Shown piece by piece: positions 9,434-19,204 of a DNA stretch of 64,000 nucleotides. The DNA comes from Oikopleura dioica. Taxonomy: Eukaryota; Chordata; Appendicularia; Copelata; Oikopleuridae. Each line of letters starts with the position of its first letter. Within the stretch, counting starts at the first letter, position 1. Both the position numbers and the translations under genes were made by a program. Below the pieces are notes generated by a model. That model searched no databases. It saw only the letters and a list, made by a program, of their open reading frames with translations, and was not told the origin of the DNA. The stretch spans positions 1,825,525 through 1,889,524 of the forward strand of contig OU015570.1 in the NCBI GenBank assembly GCA_907165135.1, read 5' to 3'.

Positions 9434-9980
9434 AATGGATCACCTAACTTCTAGATAACAATTCGCTATCCCAGTAGTACGAGTACTCAAGGGATGTTTG
9501 ATAGAGAACTAGAAATGAGTTCGTTTGAAGTTGCAATAGATGCTGTGTTGTTGAGTATGCTGTGTTGGGTAGATGCTGAGTAAAAGGCTGATGTTTGTTT
9601 TTGGGTTTCTGTAGTAGAAGTGATTGTATTCAGAATCGGAGCAGTTTATATAGTCACAGGAAAGGGAGGCGGTAGAGAGTACAGGGGTAAGAGAGTGACT
9701 TAAAGGCGCCACCGGAAGTGGGCAGGAGAATTTGACAATAGGATCAGGATGGAGCTGGAATTGTGATGAGCGGAAGCGCGCGCCGCGGGCCGGATGTGAT
9801 AAGGCGGCGGGCGTCCATTGTTATTGTGATCGAGATGACTCTTGATGCGATGAGTCATAGGATAGGAATTTGCGAGGATGGGCAAAAGGACATGGGCGTA
9901 AAGTGAAGTTTGACTTTTACCGGCCAGAACTATTTTAGAATTTTCACTGAAAAATCGCTCTTGCACCAAATGCGCCAAGA
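9434..9980 (-). repeat. E0 5' LTR, upstream (U3-R) part
   Basis: Continuation of the E0 LTR on the far side of E1. A TATA box (TATATAAA, minus, 9645-9652) is followed by C/A-rich sequence typical of an R region. The outer end of the LTR could not be fixed; the coordinate given is approximate. Confidence 0.45.
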
Positions 9981-10299
9981 CAGCGCGCGCCGCACCACCA
10001 AAACCTCGACAAGCGCTTCTGATTTTTGTATTTTTAGAATCAGCGGGTCAAATTAAGCTTATGGTGAAATTTTTAGAAAAAGTGATACTACGACTTTTTA
10101 GTGAACTACCATTTTCGCGTGAGAAACCGTAGGTATGAGAATTTTAATTTTTCAAATTTCTTTATATTAAAATTTATCGTTTCTTCCCAAATAAATGAGT
10201 CAAACATCCTTTCAAAAAAAATTGAACTCGCAGAAAGAATTATTCTGAGTAAGCAATAAATTTAGAAAGATTATTTCATAATTTATATCATATAAATTA
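9981..10299. other. no recognisable feature
   Basis: AT-rich sequence apart from a short GC-rich piece near 9985. I see no ORF, repeat boundary or motif. Confidence 0.4.
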
Positions 10300-10698
10300 C
10301 AGTTAATTATGGAATTTTTGGACATTTTTTGTCCCAAGATTTTCGCGAAAATGTCCATAAATTTGGTACACGCGGCCAAAAAAAATATCCCATCCAAATC
10401 GCTTAAAAAATTTTTTTTGAGAAAAATCTCCATCATTCTTTGTTTAATCCTTCTTCTAAAGACAAAAAATGTTTTAGGGGTACGAGATCAACCTTCAATC
10501 TTATCTTTCTCAAAGAAAAAGTAAGATTTTAATATGAAAAAACTTCATATCTGGCAAAAATAACAGAAAATTTAAAAATACGGCGCAGAAAATGTCCAAA
10601 AATTTGATACGGGCACTTTTGAAAAGTGTCCCAAGAAAACCCCATAAAATAGCAAAAATGTCCAAAAATTTGATGTCCAAAAATTCCATAAAAAACTG
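10300..10698. mobile_element. Tc1/mariner-like MITE, family A copy 1
   Basis: A 399-bp element with TIRs starting CAGTT(A/T)(A/T)TTATGGAATT, flanked by TA on both sides, as for Tc1/mariner targets. The inside is rich in 'GGACATTTT' and 'AAATTTTTGGACA' units. Near-identical copies lie at 11755-12148 (inverted) and 26544-28918. No transposase. Confidence 0.8.
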
Positions 10699-10700
10699 TA

Positions 10701-11280
10701 TATGATGACATCAAGAAAATAAATTAAAATGTAAATGTAGCTCTTCTTCTGAATATTAGAATCTGAAAAGATCCGAAAAAATAAATGTTTTGCAAAAACT
10801 GTCTATTCCTTAATCGCGAAGAGCCCTGAACCGTATGTGCAATTGAGTCTCAGAGACTAGATGTATCTTTAGTTGACGAGAGTTCAATTACATGTCATTT
10901 ATTTAGCATAAGCTTTTCGCCAATTACGGCTTCTTCAGTGCTTTTGAGATGCAGTGCTTCAGTGCTTTTGAGAGCCGTAGTAACTCGATGATACGATGGC
11001 GCAGCAAAAACATTTAATCGGTAGAATGATGGCACCCCTGTAAACCTTAGACGGCAAGGGTGCATCATCTGTGGATCCGGCCAAAGAATAAGCTCTAAAA
11101 AGGCAAGAAATCGTAGGGCTATTTATCGATGAGCTACCCTTCGGCAACCTTTCTGCTATTCTCGGTAATGGTAAGGCAACAGCCTTATTTTGAGAATAAT
11201 TCAAATTGATAATGCAAGGGGTTTCGCCAGTGGGAGAATCGACTTCTTTGCACTTGACCTGGACGGATGAAATTTTGGTG
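10701..11280. other. unassigned spacer
   Basis: Mixed-composition sequence with a short direct repeat 'CAGTGCTTTTGAGA' near 10937-10974. No convincing gene. The last ~70 bases could be a short plus-strand exon ending before the foldback at 11281, but support is weak. Confidence 0.3.
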
Positions 11281-11482
11281 ATTCCTGGTTTGGTACGAAT
11301 CCTGGTTTGGTACGAATCATGGTTTGGTATGAATCCTGGTTTGGTACGAATCATGGTTTGGTATGAATCCTGGTTTGGTACGAATCATGGTTTGGTATGA
11401 ATCCTGGTTTGGTACGAATTTCAAAATCATACCAAACCATGATCTGTACCAAACCAGGATTCGTACCAAACCAGGAAAATCG
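11281..11482. repeat. foldback of 'GGTTTGGTACGAATCCT' units, copy 1
   Basis: About eight tandem units of ~18 bp (GGTTTGGTAYGAATCMT) in forward orientation are followed, after a short spacer, by about three in reverse orientation. It can fold into a long hairpin. Other copies lie at 14553-14682 and 40093-40222. Confidence 0.85.
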
Positions 11483-11579
11483 AGGGTGAAAAATCCCAAA
11501 AATTGAAAAATGAAATCATCGACTCTTATCAATTGTCCTTGACCCCCCTTTAACCTCAATATTTGATATTATTTTTCAG

Positions 11580-11667
11580 GAAGGAGATCTCATTTCTCAG
11601 AATCTTCAAGATATTTTTACACGAGCTTGTCTGAGCAATAATTTGATATCGCATGCTCATTTTGAAG
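11580..11667 (+). pseudogene. exon-like segment after a splice acceptor, copy 1
   Basis: A pyrimidine-rich tract ending TTTTTCAG is followed by an open frame beginning EGDLISQNLQDIFTRA. The same acceptor and a related reading frame occur at 14787-14891 and, inverted, at 39884-39988. This copy lacks the stop codon found in the others and runs on into MITE sequence, so it looks like a decayed paralogue. Confidence 0.35.
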
Positions 11668-11754
11668 GTGTAAGGGGCATCCCGGCCTTTCAAACCCAGG
11701 CGAATTCCCGGGCCCGGGTTTGTTATTTCTTTTGTTCGAGTCAGATACCCTTTA

Positions 11755-12148
11755 CAGTTTTTTATGGAATTTTTGGACATCAAATTTTTGGACATTTTTG
11801 CTATTTTATGGGGTTTTCTTGGGACACTTTTCAAAAGTGCCCGTATCAAATTTTTGGACATTTTCTGCGCCGTATTTTTAAATTTTCTGTTATTTTTGCC
11901 AGATATGAAGTTTTTTCATATTAAAATCTTACTTTTTCTTTGAGAAAGATAAGATTGAAGGTTGATCTCGTACCCCTAAAACATTTTTGTCTTTAGAAGA
12001 AGGATTAAACAAAGAATGATGGAGATTTTTCTCAAAAAAATTTTTAAGCGATTTGGATGGGATATTTTTTGGCCGCGTGTACCAAATTTATGGACATTTT
12101 CGCGAAAATCTTGGGACAAAAAATGTCCAAAAATTCCATAATTAACTG
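11755..12148. mobile_element. Tc1/mariner-like MITE, family A copy 2
   Basis: A 394-bp element flanked by TA, almost identical to 10300-10698 in opposite orientation. The two copies form an inverted pair about 1 kb apart. Confidence 0.8.
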
Positions 12149-12150
12149 TA

Positions 12151-13130
12151 TGACAAAACTGCGAAATTTGCGGAGACGGGTACAAATTTATGAAAATTTC
12201 ACGGAATCCGGATTTTATTTTTCTGTGGCCTTACATACGGGGCTGATGAGGGGCTCATTTTAAGGGGGAGAGCGACGAGAATTGGGATTTCCGTGACCGA
12301 AAATGCGGGAAAAACTGATAACAAAGGAGAACTCTGACGAAACTGGTGAATAGAAAAAGGTTGAAAAAATTAGAAAAAATTTGGCCAGAAAAAATAAGTC
12401 GAAAATTCCGTCAAAGTAGAGCCATTCTCGCGAAAATGCACCAAAATTGGGATCCCCCGATTTCGCCAACTTTGAGGTCGAACTACTTTTTTGGGCTTAG
12501 CTATCATCGAGGTAAGGATCAAGGAGAGGAATTATCAAGGAATGTAGAATTTTTCTTTACAAAAACTTTTCCTACTGATTTTTCCAATTTTTATGACTTT
12601 CTATGCTCTCTAGCACCCCTTAGTGATTAGATATACGGTATATCATATATCATATATCTAATTACTAAGAGAAATCTCATTTTAACTAATTTTTTTAGTT
12701 CAGCTTATTCTAAGCTTTCTATAGAGTAGGGCTCGCCATGAAATCTTGAAGTCGCGAGCGAGTATGTTTTTCTGATTCCCCATTTTCTAAAACCCAAAAG
12801 TCTCCATATAACCACACCCTTAAACTCAGCCAAAAAAATTTTAGAGCGAATTTTCGATAAAAATGGCTCTTTTTCGGGGTCTCATTGCTTAACCGAAAAA
12901 ATAAACAAAGAAAACCTCTCAAAACTCCTTATATTTGATATGAATATAAAGCTGGGAGTCTGAGCTTTAATAAGCAGTATTGGTTCGGGTTCTATCTAAG
13001 AATTTTTAGTGAAAAAAATGGCTTTTTTTGAGAAAAAAACAAAAATTGACGTTATTTTTTATCAATCATTCAATTTTTTTCGGTACTTTACTTCGATTCT
13101 CCCCAGATCTGAGACTAGACTCTTACAGAA
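12151..13130. other. unassigned spacer
   Basis: No supported gene. A short AT palindrome cluster (ATATACGGTATATCATATAT) lies near 12632-12660. The rest is plain AT-rich sequence. Confidence 0.4.
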
Positions 13131-13286
13131 GGCGTTAACCACAGCTAATCGAGCTCTGATTGCCATGCTTATATGCTTTATGACATGCATTCAATAATAA
13201 TTACTAAATATCAAAGAGTCTAGAATCATGAGTTGACAACATTTGTTTATTTCAGTGAAAAAAAAAACAAGTTTTCATCTAGAACG

Positions 13287-14033
13287 GTTAACGGACATTA
13301 TAAACAAACAGACATAATAAACAAACGGACATTATCAACAAAACGGACATTATAAACATTTTTTAATTTATAAAAATCAGAACGGATATTATTAACAAAA
13401 CGGACATTATAAACATTTCTTGAATTTCTGAAAGTTACAACGGACATTATAAACAAAACGGACATTACTAGTCGGAGTCCAAAATAAGGGACACCAAGAT
13501 AAGGGACTTTTTGGCTCAAAATGCCGAAAATCAGCGGCAGAAAAAAATCGAATTTAAGGGACTTTCTGAGATTAGTAAGCTCTTTCGGTTAGCTCAGAGC
13601 CAATAAATGGTATCAATAACCTTGATTTTAATCAGTTTTCCCGCAAACTGAAGTGATTTTCTTTTGAGTATATGGTTTCCTCTTTCAAAAATGTCATAAA
13701 AGCCACAAAAACAATGACTTCAGCTTATTTTGCCGCAAAAAATATACTTTGAAAAAATTTGGCAGCGACATATTTTTTGCTTTGATGACCCAATTTAAGG
13801 GACTTTTTTCGAAAATTTTGGAGCAAAAAAGTCCCTTATTTTGGACTCTGACTGTATAAACAAACAGACATTATATACATTTTTTATTTTGTTTATAAAT
13901 TATAAATTATAATGTCTGTTTGTTTATAATGTCCGTTCTGATTTTCATAAATTAAAAAATGTTTATAATGTCCGTTTTGTTTATAATGTCCGTTTGTTTA
14001 TAATGTCCGTTTGTTTATAATGTCCGCTTACCA
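13287..14033. repeat. foldback of 'GGACATTATAAACAAAC' units
   Basis: Tandem 16-18 bp units run forward from 13287 and reverse-complemented up to 14033, interrupted by the MITE at 13468-13854. The arms could pair over more than 150 bases. The second copy is 40744-41570. Confidence 0.8.
13468..13854. mobile_element. mariner-like MITE nested in the foldback
   Basis: TIR C(T)AGTCRGAGTCCAAAATAAGG at both ends with TA outside. About 387 bp, non-coding, rich in AAGGGACTTTTT. A second copy lies at 40918-41297. Confidence 0.75.
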
Positions 14034-14207
14034 TCTAAAACAGGATAAAAGAGAAGATTCAATGCAATATGACGAGAATACACTTGATACAAAGATTCAT
14101 CGGAAAAGACGATTTTCTATCCTCTCACTAAGTTAAACGTCTCTTTCGGGACTGAAAAGTGTTTATTAGCTTCGAAGAAATCTAGTTTGACTTTATAGGA
14201 GACCATT

Positions 14208-14295
14208 TGCTACCAGTTGCTACCAGCTCTGATGACATTGCTACCTGCGACCATTTGCTACCAAAAGTGGTAGCAATGGTAGCATGCTACCGTTT
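14208..14295. repeat. TGCTACCA cluster with inverted units
   Basis: Repeated TGCTACCA units switch to the inverse (TGGTAGCA) midway, giving a small hairpin. Relatives occur at 40489-40566 and 41724-41855. Confidence 0.6.
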
Positions 14296-14552
14296 GGTCG
14301 CTTGGCAGTGGCACTCGCCATTTTCTTTCAGATTTCGAACTCTGGGCACACGGGAATCAATCTCGAATATATTTATTAACCCTGGTAGGTGAGAGCAGAA
14401 AATAAAAAATATATACCGGTTTCATCGGTATATAATATACCGTATATTATATTTTATGTTATACTTGTGAAGTCAGGGTAAAAATGATAAAATTATACCG
14501 TGGGCGACAAATTTCACGACGTAGCGCTATATACATCGGGGCTATGCAGGTG

Positions 14553-14682
14553 TTTCCTGGTTTGGTACGAATCCTGGTTTGACACGAATCATGGTTTGGT
14601 TCGAATCCTGGTTTGGTACGAATTTCAAAATCACACCAAACCATGATCTGTACCAAACCAGGATTCGTACCAAACTAGGAAA
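14553..14682. repeat. foldback of 'GGTTTGGTACGAATCCT' units, copy 2
   Basis: Four forward and two to three reverse units, in the same family as 11281-11482. One unit happens to read GGTTCGAATCC, which mimics a tRNA B box. Confidence 0.8.
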
Positions 14683-14786
14683 ATCGAGGGTAGAAAATCT
14701 CAAAAATTGAAAAATGAAATCATCGACTCTTATTAATTGTGCTTGACCCCCCCCATTCAGCCTCAATATTTGAAATTATTTTTCAG

Positions 14787-14891
14787 GAGGAAGATCTCAT
14801 TTCTAAGAATCTTCAAGATACTTTTTCACGAGCTCATCTGAGCAATAATTTGGAATCAGATGCTCATCATGATGTGTCTGTAGAAAAGTAA
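14787..14891 (+). CDS. possible terminal exon, unknown gene
   Basis: A classical 3' splice site (polypyrimidine tract ending TTTTTCAG) precedes an open frame of 34 codons starting EEDLISKNLQDTFSRA and ending DVSVEK before TAA. The encoded peptide is hydrophilic and helical-looking with no domain that I recognise. The copy at 39884-39988 is its inverted duplicate, and a diverged relative lies at 11580. A GGTTTGGTACGAATCCT foldback would lie in the intron upstream in all three. It could be the last exon of a duplicated host gene or of a transposase. I cannot find its partner exon. Confidence 0.35.
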   Translation, partial: EEDLISKNLQDTFSRAHLSNNLESDAHHDVSVEK

Positions 14892-15402
14892 AGAGAAATT
14901 TTAACCTTTCGATTGGTTTTATTGTGAAATTGAATAATTTTGTCTTGTGTCAAGCGTAAAATCAGCTGGGTAAAGTGGGTCAGTTGGTCAATGATTCGAA
15001 TCAGCGGGTCGTCACTCTGTCGATTTGAATCAGGTCAGCAAGTAGATAAAATGATAGGAAAGGTGTGATGTAATAGGCGTAAAACTCATATATAAAATAT
15101 TTACAAAATGTAGAGTTTTTCTACAGTCGTGTCAGCCATCAGTCATCGGCGGGTTTTGAAATCGTTTGATATGCATTGAAAAAAAAAATTTCTAGGATGC
15201 TGATTTAGTGAGTCATTGTCATGAGGCTGTTAAGGGCGAATCTTGTCAGGCTCTGCTAGTTCTGTCGTATGCGGGTTTGGCGAAGTCAATAGGTCGAGTA
15301 GTCTTTCTTTTCTGGCTAAACAAAGGTCGAGTACTTGAAAAATCTAAATTATTCAAGGGATCGAAAAGTATTTTCGGCAGAAGTTTTCGTCCATATGAGC
15401 TA

Positions 15403-16412
15403 CCGTGGGCGAGAGATATCACGACGGAGTCTGAGGGCCCGGGCCGGGGTTTTGAATATTTCGCGCACATTCAAGTATTTTCCCATGCCTGATGGAGGAC
15501 TTTTATCTGGTGGAAGACCCAATTGATGGAAGATAGGTCTAACCTAGACTCTTTAAGATTATTTAATCTTTAACTTATAAATAGATAATAATTTTAAAAA
15601 TCTTGATCATGTGACTCTTGGAGGACCCCTGGAGGACCTTTTCTGGTGGAAGACCGGCCTTCCTGGAAGACCCTTAAATTCAGCCCCGTTCCATGATTTT
15701 TAAATTTAAGGGGCTTGACGGCCCTTAGTGCCGTCTCAGCCCCGTTCCATGATTTTTAAATTTAAGGGGCTTGACGGCCCTTAGGGCCGTCTCAGCCCCG
15801 TTCCATGATTTTTAAATTTAAGGGGCTTGACGGCCCTTAGGGCCGTCTCAGCCCCGTTCCATGATTTTTAAATTTAAGGGGCTTGACGGCCCTTAGGGCC
15901 GTCTCAGCCCCTTCCATGATTTTTAAATTTAAGGGCTTGACGGCCCTTAGGGCCGTCTCAGCCCCCTTCCATGATTTTTAAATTTAAGGGGCTTGACAAT
16001 GGCTGGGAACTCCTAGGTGATCAATCTCAGTCCCCAACCCCGCCCACACCCATCGTTTTTAAAATTCAAATGGATCAAGTTTTCAATTATGTTATGGTTT
16101 TGAATATATTTTTAAATTTAAAGATTTTATTTGATTATTATTTAAAAATTATTATTATTTAGTTTATTTTTTATTAAAACAAAATCAAAGTTATCAAAAT
16201 TGAAGGAAGAAGAAGTTTCTTAGGTCAATTATTGAGAGAGGTGAATTGTGAAAAATGTTTCTAGACGGGGGGTTGTTGTTGTTCTTCGCGGAGGACCCAC
16301 TCCCACGGGGCGCAAGATGCGCGCCAAAAAGAGCAAAAAGATTGGGACGAGAAAAACACGCGCAAATGCCCCAATCTATTTCGCTCTCCGTCGTGAAATC
16401 TCTCGCCCACGG
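15403..16412. mobile_element. TIR element carrying a 56-bp tandem array
   Basis: CCGTGGGCGAGAGAT at 15403 is inverted at 16412, both flanked by TA. Another left-type end (CCGTGGGCGACAAAT) lies at 14498 and matches the right end slightly better further in, so the true element may be 14498-16412. Inside are the tandem array 15681-15998 and GGAGGACC / GGTGGAAGACC motifs. No transposase. Confidence 0.5.
15681..15998. repeat. 56-bp tandem repeat with GC hairpin, 6 units
   Basis: Units start at 15681, 15737, 15793, 15849, 15905 and 15959. Each holds ATTTTTAAATTTAAGG and the hairpin GACGGCCCTTAGGGCCGTC. Related single or double units occur at 54420-54475 (inverted) and 59258-59340. Confidence 0.9.
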
Positions 16413-16655
16413 TATGACAAAGCCGAGGGGTCCAAATTAACGCTTATCGTGAGCTGTCTCCAGATCAATTTACAGATTGTTATTTGCTTTCTTCGTTTTC
16501 GAGTGAAAATCGGATGAATTTTCGAAAATTTTGTCCGGACAATTTTTTTTTCGAATTGCAAAATCTTCTAGAACAACAATGAATCATCGCCACAAGCTTG
16601 GTGATGGCTCAAAATGCTCCTCTTGTCGATGTCAAACGGATCCACTTTGCAGAAA

Positions 16656-17879
16656 TTAGTTTCCATTGTTGGTTTGTGTTTTATCGTCGATAGAAGTTTG
16701 AGATTTTCGCCGAATTATGAAAGTGAAATTTCGAAATATTCGAAAGTTTCTAGAACATGAGTTAATTATCCCGGTTGTCATGTCGCGTCCTGTTTCCGGA
16801 TTAAGTAGGTCGAAACTGAGTCCCTGGTTTTTGATGGAAGTTATCTTCAAAGGTCCGGACCATTTGAAGATTTTTTCAAGTGGGTCGATTTTCTTGCAGA
16901 GGACCAGGTCGTTTATCTGAAACTCATGAATTTTTTCGTCTGAAGATCGTCGTCTATCATGATTAGCTTGAATCTTCTCTCGAATTGACTCAAAGTTGAC
17001 GGTGTTTCTGGTCTGCTTCTGACGATACTTGTCGTTCGAATTTTCTCCCTTGAAGCCAGTTTTGATTTCGAACGGGGAGGCCATTGTTACTGAGTGCTGT
17101 GCTGAATTCATCTGATGAATGACTGTTGGTAACCAGGCGTCCCAGTTCTCTATACCACAGGCAAGTTTCAGTCGAGATTTGATTCTACGGTTCCTATTTT
17201 CAACTTCACCGTTTGTTTGCGGGTGGTATGCCGGCGAAAGTCGAACTCGGAGTCCTTTTTCTTCTGCGAATTCTCTGACTGCTTTGAACTCTCCTCCATT
17301 ATCCATGAAGATCTCTCTCGGTAAGTGAGGGTTACGGAGCCATTCCGATCGGAGCGCATCGAGGACTTCTTCTGGTTTCTTTGACCGTAATGAGGAGGCG
17401 TTCGTTCTTTTGCTAAAGAGGTCGGTTGAGACACAAATAAATGGCTGGAATGGCTGGAATGGCTGGAGTGGTGCGGTCACATGTCCAAGTGGAGCATTGA
17501 GTGGATTCGTTGTCGGCTTCATCAGCTGGCATTTTCGACACGATCGAATGTAGTTAGTCACAGTTGCTTTAAAGTTTGGATAGAAGTACTTTTCCTCGAT
17601 ACTTTTTAGCGTCTGAGTGATCCCAGGGTGGCCCGATCTGTCGTGATACTCCTCCATTATTTCTCGGTAGATCGAAACGGGTGGAATTGCTTTGAATCCG
17701 TTTTTGTCTGTGCCGAGCTCTCCACTATCTCCGAAGCAAAGAAGGCTCCGGTGACGCTTAAGTTCTTTTGTGTCTGAGTCCGTGTCCCCTTGATTGGTTT
17801 TGTAATTTGGCTCCAGATAGTAGGTTTCAGAAAAGACAGAACAATAACAGCAACATTTAGGCAAGTAACTTAAGATCAC
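16656..17879 (-). CDS. Ty3/Gypsy integrase (E3)
   Basis: A 407-residue uninterrupted integrase from a different lineage than E1/E2. It has an HHCC zinc finger (H79, H85, C114, C117) and a D153-D193-E227 catalytic triad (STDLFS, FMDNGGEF, NGEVENRN), with HPQTNGEVE typical of Gypsy integrases. A C-terminal SGPLKI segment corresponds to the GPY/F module. The first ~60 residues are the linker from RNase H or are not natural coding sequence. RT and RNase H of a possibly matching element lie at 21362-22740, but 3.5 kb holding a host-like gene separates them, so a single origin is not proven. No LTR was found next to it. Confidence 0.85.
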   Translation of the reverse strand: MILSYLPKCCCYCSVFSETYYLEPNYKTNQGDTDSDTKELKRHRSLLCFGDSGELGTDKNGFKAIPPVSIYREIMEEYHDRSGHPGITQTLKSIEEKYFYPNFKATVTNYIRSCRKCQLMKPTTNPLNAPLGHVTAPLQPFQPFQPFICVSTDLFSKRTNASSLRSKKPEEVLDALRSEWLRNPHLPREIFMDNGGEFKAVREFAEEKGLRVRLSPAYHPQTNGEVENRNRRIKSRLKLACGIENWDAWLPTVIHQMNSAQHSVTMASPFEIKTGFKGENSNDKYRQKQTRNTVNFESIREKIQANHDRRRSSDEKIHEFQINDLVLCKKIDPLEKIFKWSGPLKITSIKNQGLSFDLLNPETGRDMTTGIINSCSRNFRIFRNFTFIIRRKSQTSIDDKTQTNNGN

Positions 17880-18769
17880 TGGTAAAACAGTTGGCGATTT
17901 TTAACTATAAGAATTAAAACTCTCTTAGATTTTAAAATCTTATAGGGCGGAAGAAAAGCTTAGTCATAACATGAAAAGTACGAGTTAAAATAGGGATATC
18001 GATTTTTGGTTGCAAAAATAAGGGGGCCCAATTTTAAAATAACTGTCATTCCTGGTTCTCCTCCTTAATATTTATGGGGATTTTTTTGAGAAATTCATGA
18101 AGTAGATCTTGAACTCAGATTGGCCATTAGCCAACCCTATCTGGAAGCTACTAAGAATTATTTAAAATATGGACCTTACCCTATTACCCTAAGGACCTCT
18201 AAGGCTCTATTATTGGACTCGATTCACCCACTATAGTGAAGCCCTTAGGTTCGAGACTTGCCCTTATCGGACTGATCATAACATAGTGATTTATCACTTC
18301 CCTATGGGTGGGAATGCAGAATCTTGCACTGCTATTTCCGTAGAAGTTGAATCACGGGACGGCCCGCGTATCTTTCCTGAACTTAAAAACACGGTCCTGA
18401 ATTTTCTTGATTCTAAATTAAACCAAAATTTAAAATAATTCTCAGCCTGGAAAGATATAAAAGAGACCTCTCGGTACTGAAAACGAAGTCGACTTCCCGT
18501 CTTTAGTGTTTGAACTTATGATGGCTAGTATCTACTTCTTTCTATATTTGCCAAAGAAAACCAGGCCAATTCAAGGGTCTCTTTAATAAAGGATCTTTAT
18601 CTCTCTCCTCCCCCCTTTTCTTTGCAATCAAGCGGATAGTAATCAATATCCCAAAAGCAAAATAATAAGCGAGAAAAGCATTTAATAAGCGAAAAAAAGG
18701 CATAAAAATTATTGCAAAAGCATATTATTTTTGCTATAATTATAATTATAAATTATAATTTACAATTAC
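17880..18769. other. non-coding interval with promoter-like signals
   Basis: No ORF. On the plus strand GATATAAAAGAG near 18456 is followed by AATAAAGG near 18582, a spacing seen in retroelement LTRs. I could not find paired LTR ends or a target duplication, so this is only a hint. Confidence 0.3.
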
Positions 18770-18881
18770 CTGTTTTTTCAACGCGCTCAAATGTCTTTCA
18801 TATGCCTCCTTAGCTTTCACAGATTCTTCATAGGCTTTGGACAATTTTTGTTCAGCCTGCTGTGCTCTCTTTAATCCAGGT
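18770..18881 (-). CDS. coiled-coil-like internal exon, unknown gene
   Basis: On the minus strand ACATGTGCAG (acceptor) precedes, and AAACAG followed by GTAATT (donor) ends, a 112-base open segment. It encodes a charged helical peptide (KRAQQAEQKLSKAYEESVKA and on) rich in A, E, K and Q with no proline after its start, so probably coiled coil. It lies just downstream of the Maf-like exon on the same strand. It could be the next exon of that gene or of a neighbour; the phase could not be settled because the donor of the Maf exon is unclear. Confidence 0.4.
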
Positions 18882-18927
18882 CTGCACATGTTGGTTATTT
18901 CTTAATTTTTGATGAATCGAGCTAAGA

Positions 18928-19204
18928 TTAAGAATCTTCTGGCTGTGGATACGATGTCAGACCGATTTCCTGTAAGTCAAGCGTCAGCTGATGCGTTTGT
19001 GTCTGTCTCTTCGTCCGGCAGTTTGCCGCGTAGCCTCGATTTTTCAGTGTCCTTCTGCGCTGCTTGATGTTGATCATTTGCTCTTTGGTGCAGCCGGGCT
19101 GTTTGAGCTTTCTGTTCAACTCGCGGACTGAGATGCTCTTTAGTTCTTCGTCCAGGATCTGAATGAGAGCGTTTTTAATGCCGTTTTCTGTCGACTCGGG
19201 CAGA
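18928..19204 (-). CDS. Maf-family bZIP transcription factor, DNA-binding exon
   Basis: Encodes the extended homology region and basic region of a Maf bZIP factor, which binds Maf recognition elements as a dimer in the nucleus. The Maf signature [15 protein letters not shown] is almost unchanged from animal Mafs, and the upstream [11 protein letters not shown] matches the Maf ancillary helix. The exon starts after an AG at 19205-19206, in a phase that joins the exon ending at 20740 (GG plus T gives glycine). After the basic region only one heptad (QLTLDLQ) resembles a leucine zipper. The frame then runs into [13 protein letters not shown] and a stop, so the zipper is missing or encoded by another exon such as 18770-18881. 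Confidence 0.8.

Larger units (their letters stand above)
13131..14979. repeat. large inverted duplication, left arm
   Basis: Nearly the whole interval reappears in inverted orientation at 39790-41725. It carries the same nested set in the same order: the GGACATTATAAACAAAC foldback, a mariner-like MITE, a TGCTACCA cluster, a GGTTTGGTACGAATCCT foldback and an exon-like segment. The right arm has about 90 extra bases in the foldback. Beyond 13131 and 14979 the similarity stops. Confidence 0.85.

Noticed and set aside
13287-14033. CRISPR-like array of 16-18 bp repeats
   Set aside because: No regular unique spacers, orientation flips midway, and the setting is eukaryotic; it is a foldback repeat.
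14600-14625. tRNA B box GGTTCGAATCC
   Set aside because: It is a one-base variant of the GGTTTGGTACGAATCCT tandem unit; no A box or acceptor stem.
18050-18640. complete LTR around GATATAAAAG and AATAAAGG
   Set aside because: No paired TG...CA ends with a target duplication could be found, so only a hint is recorded.
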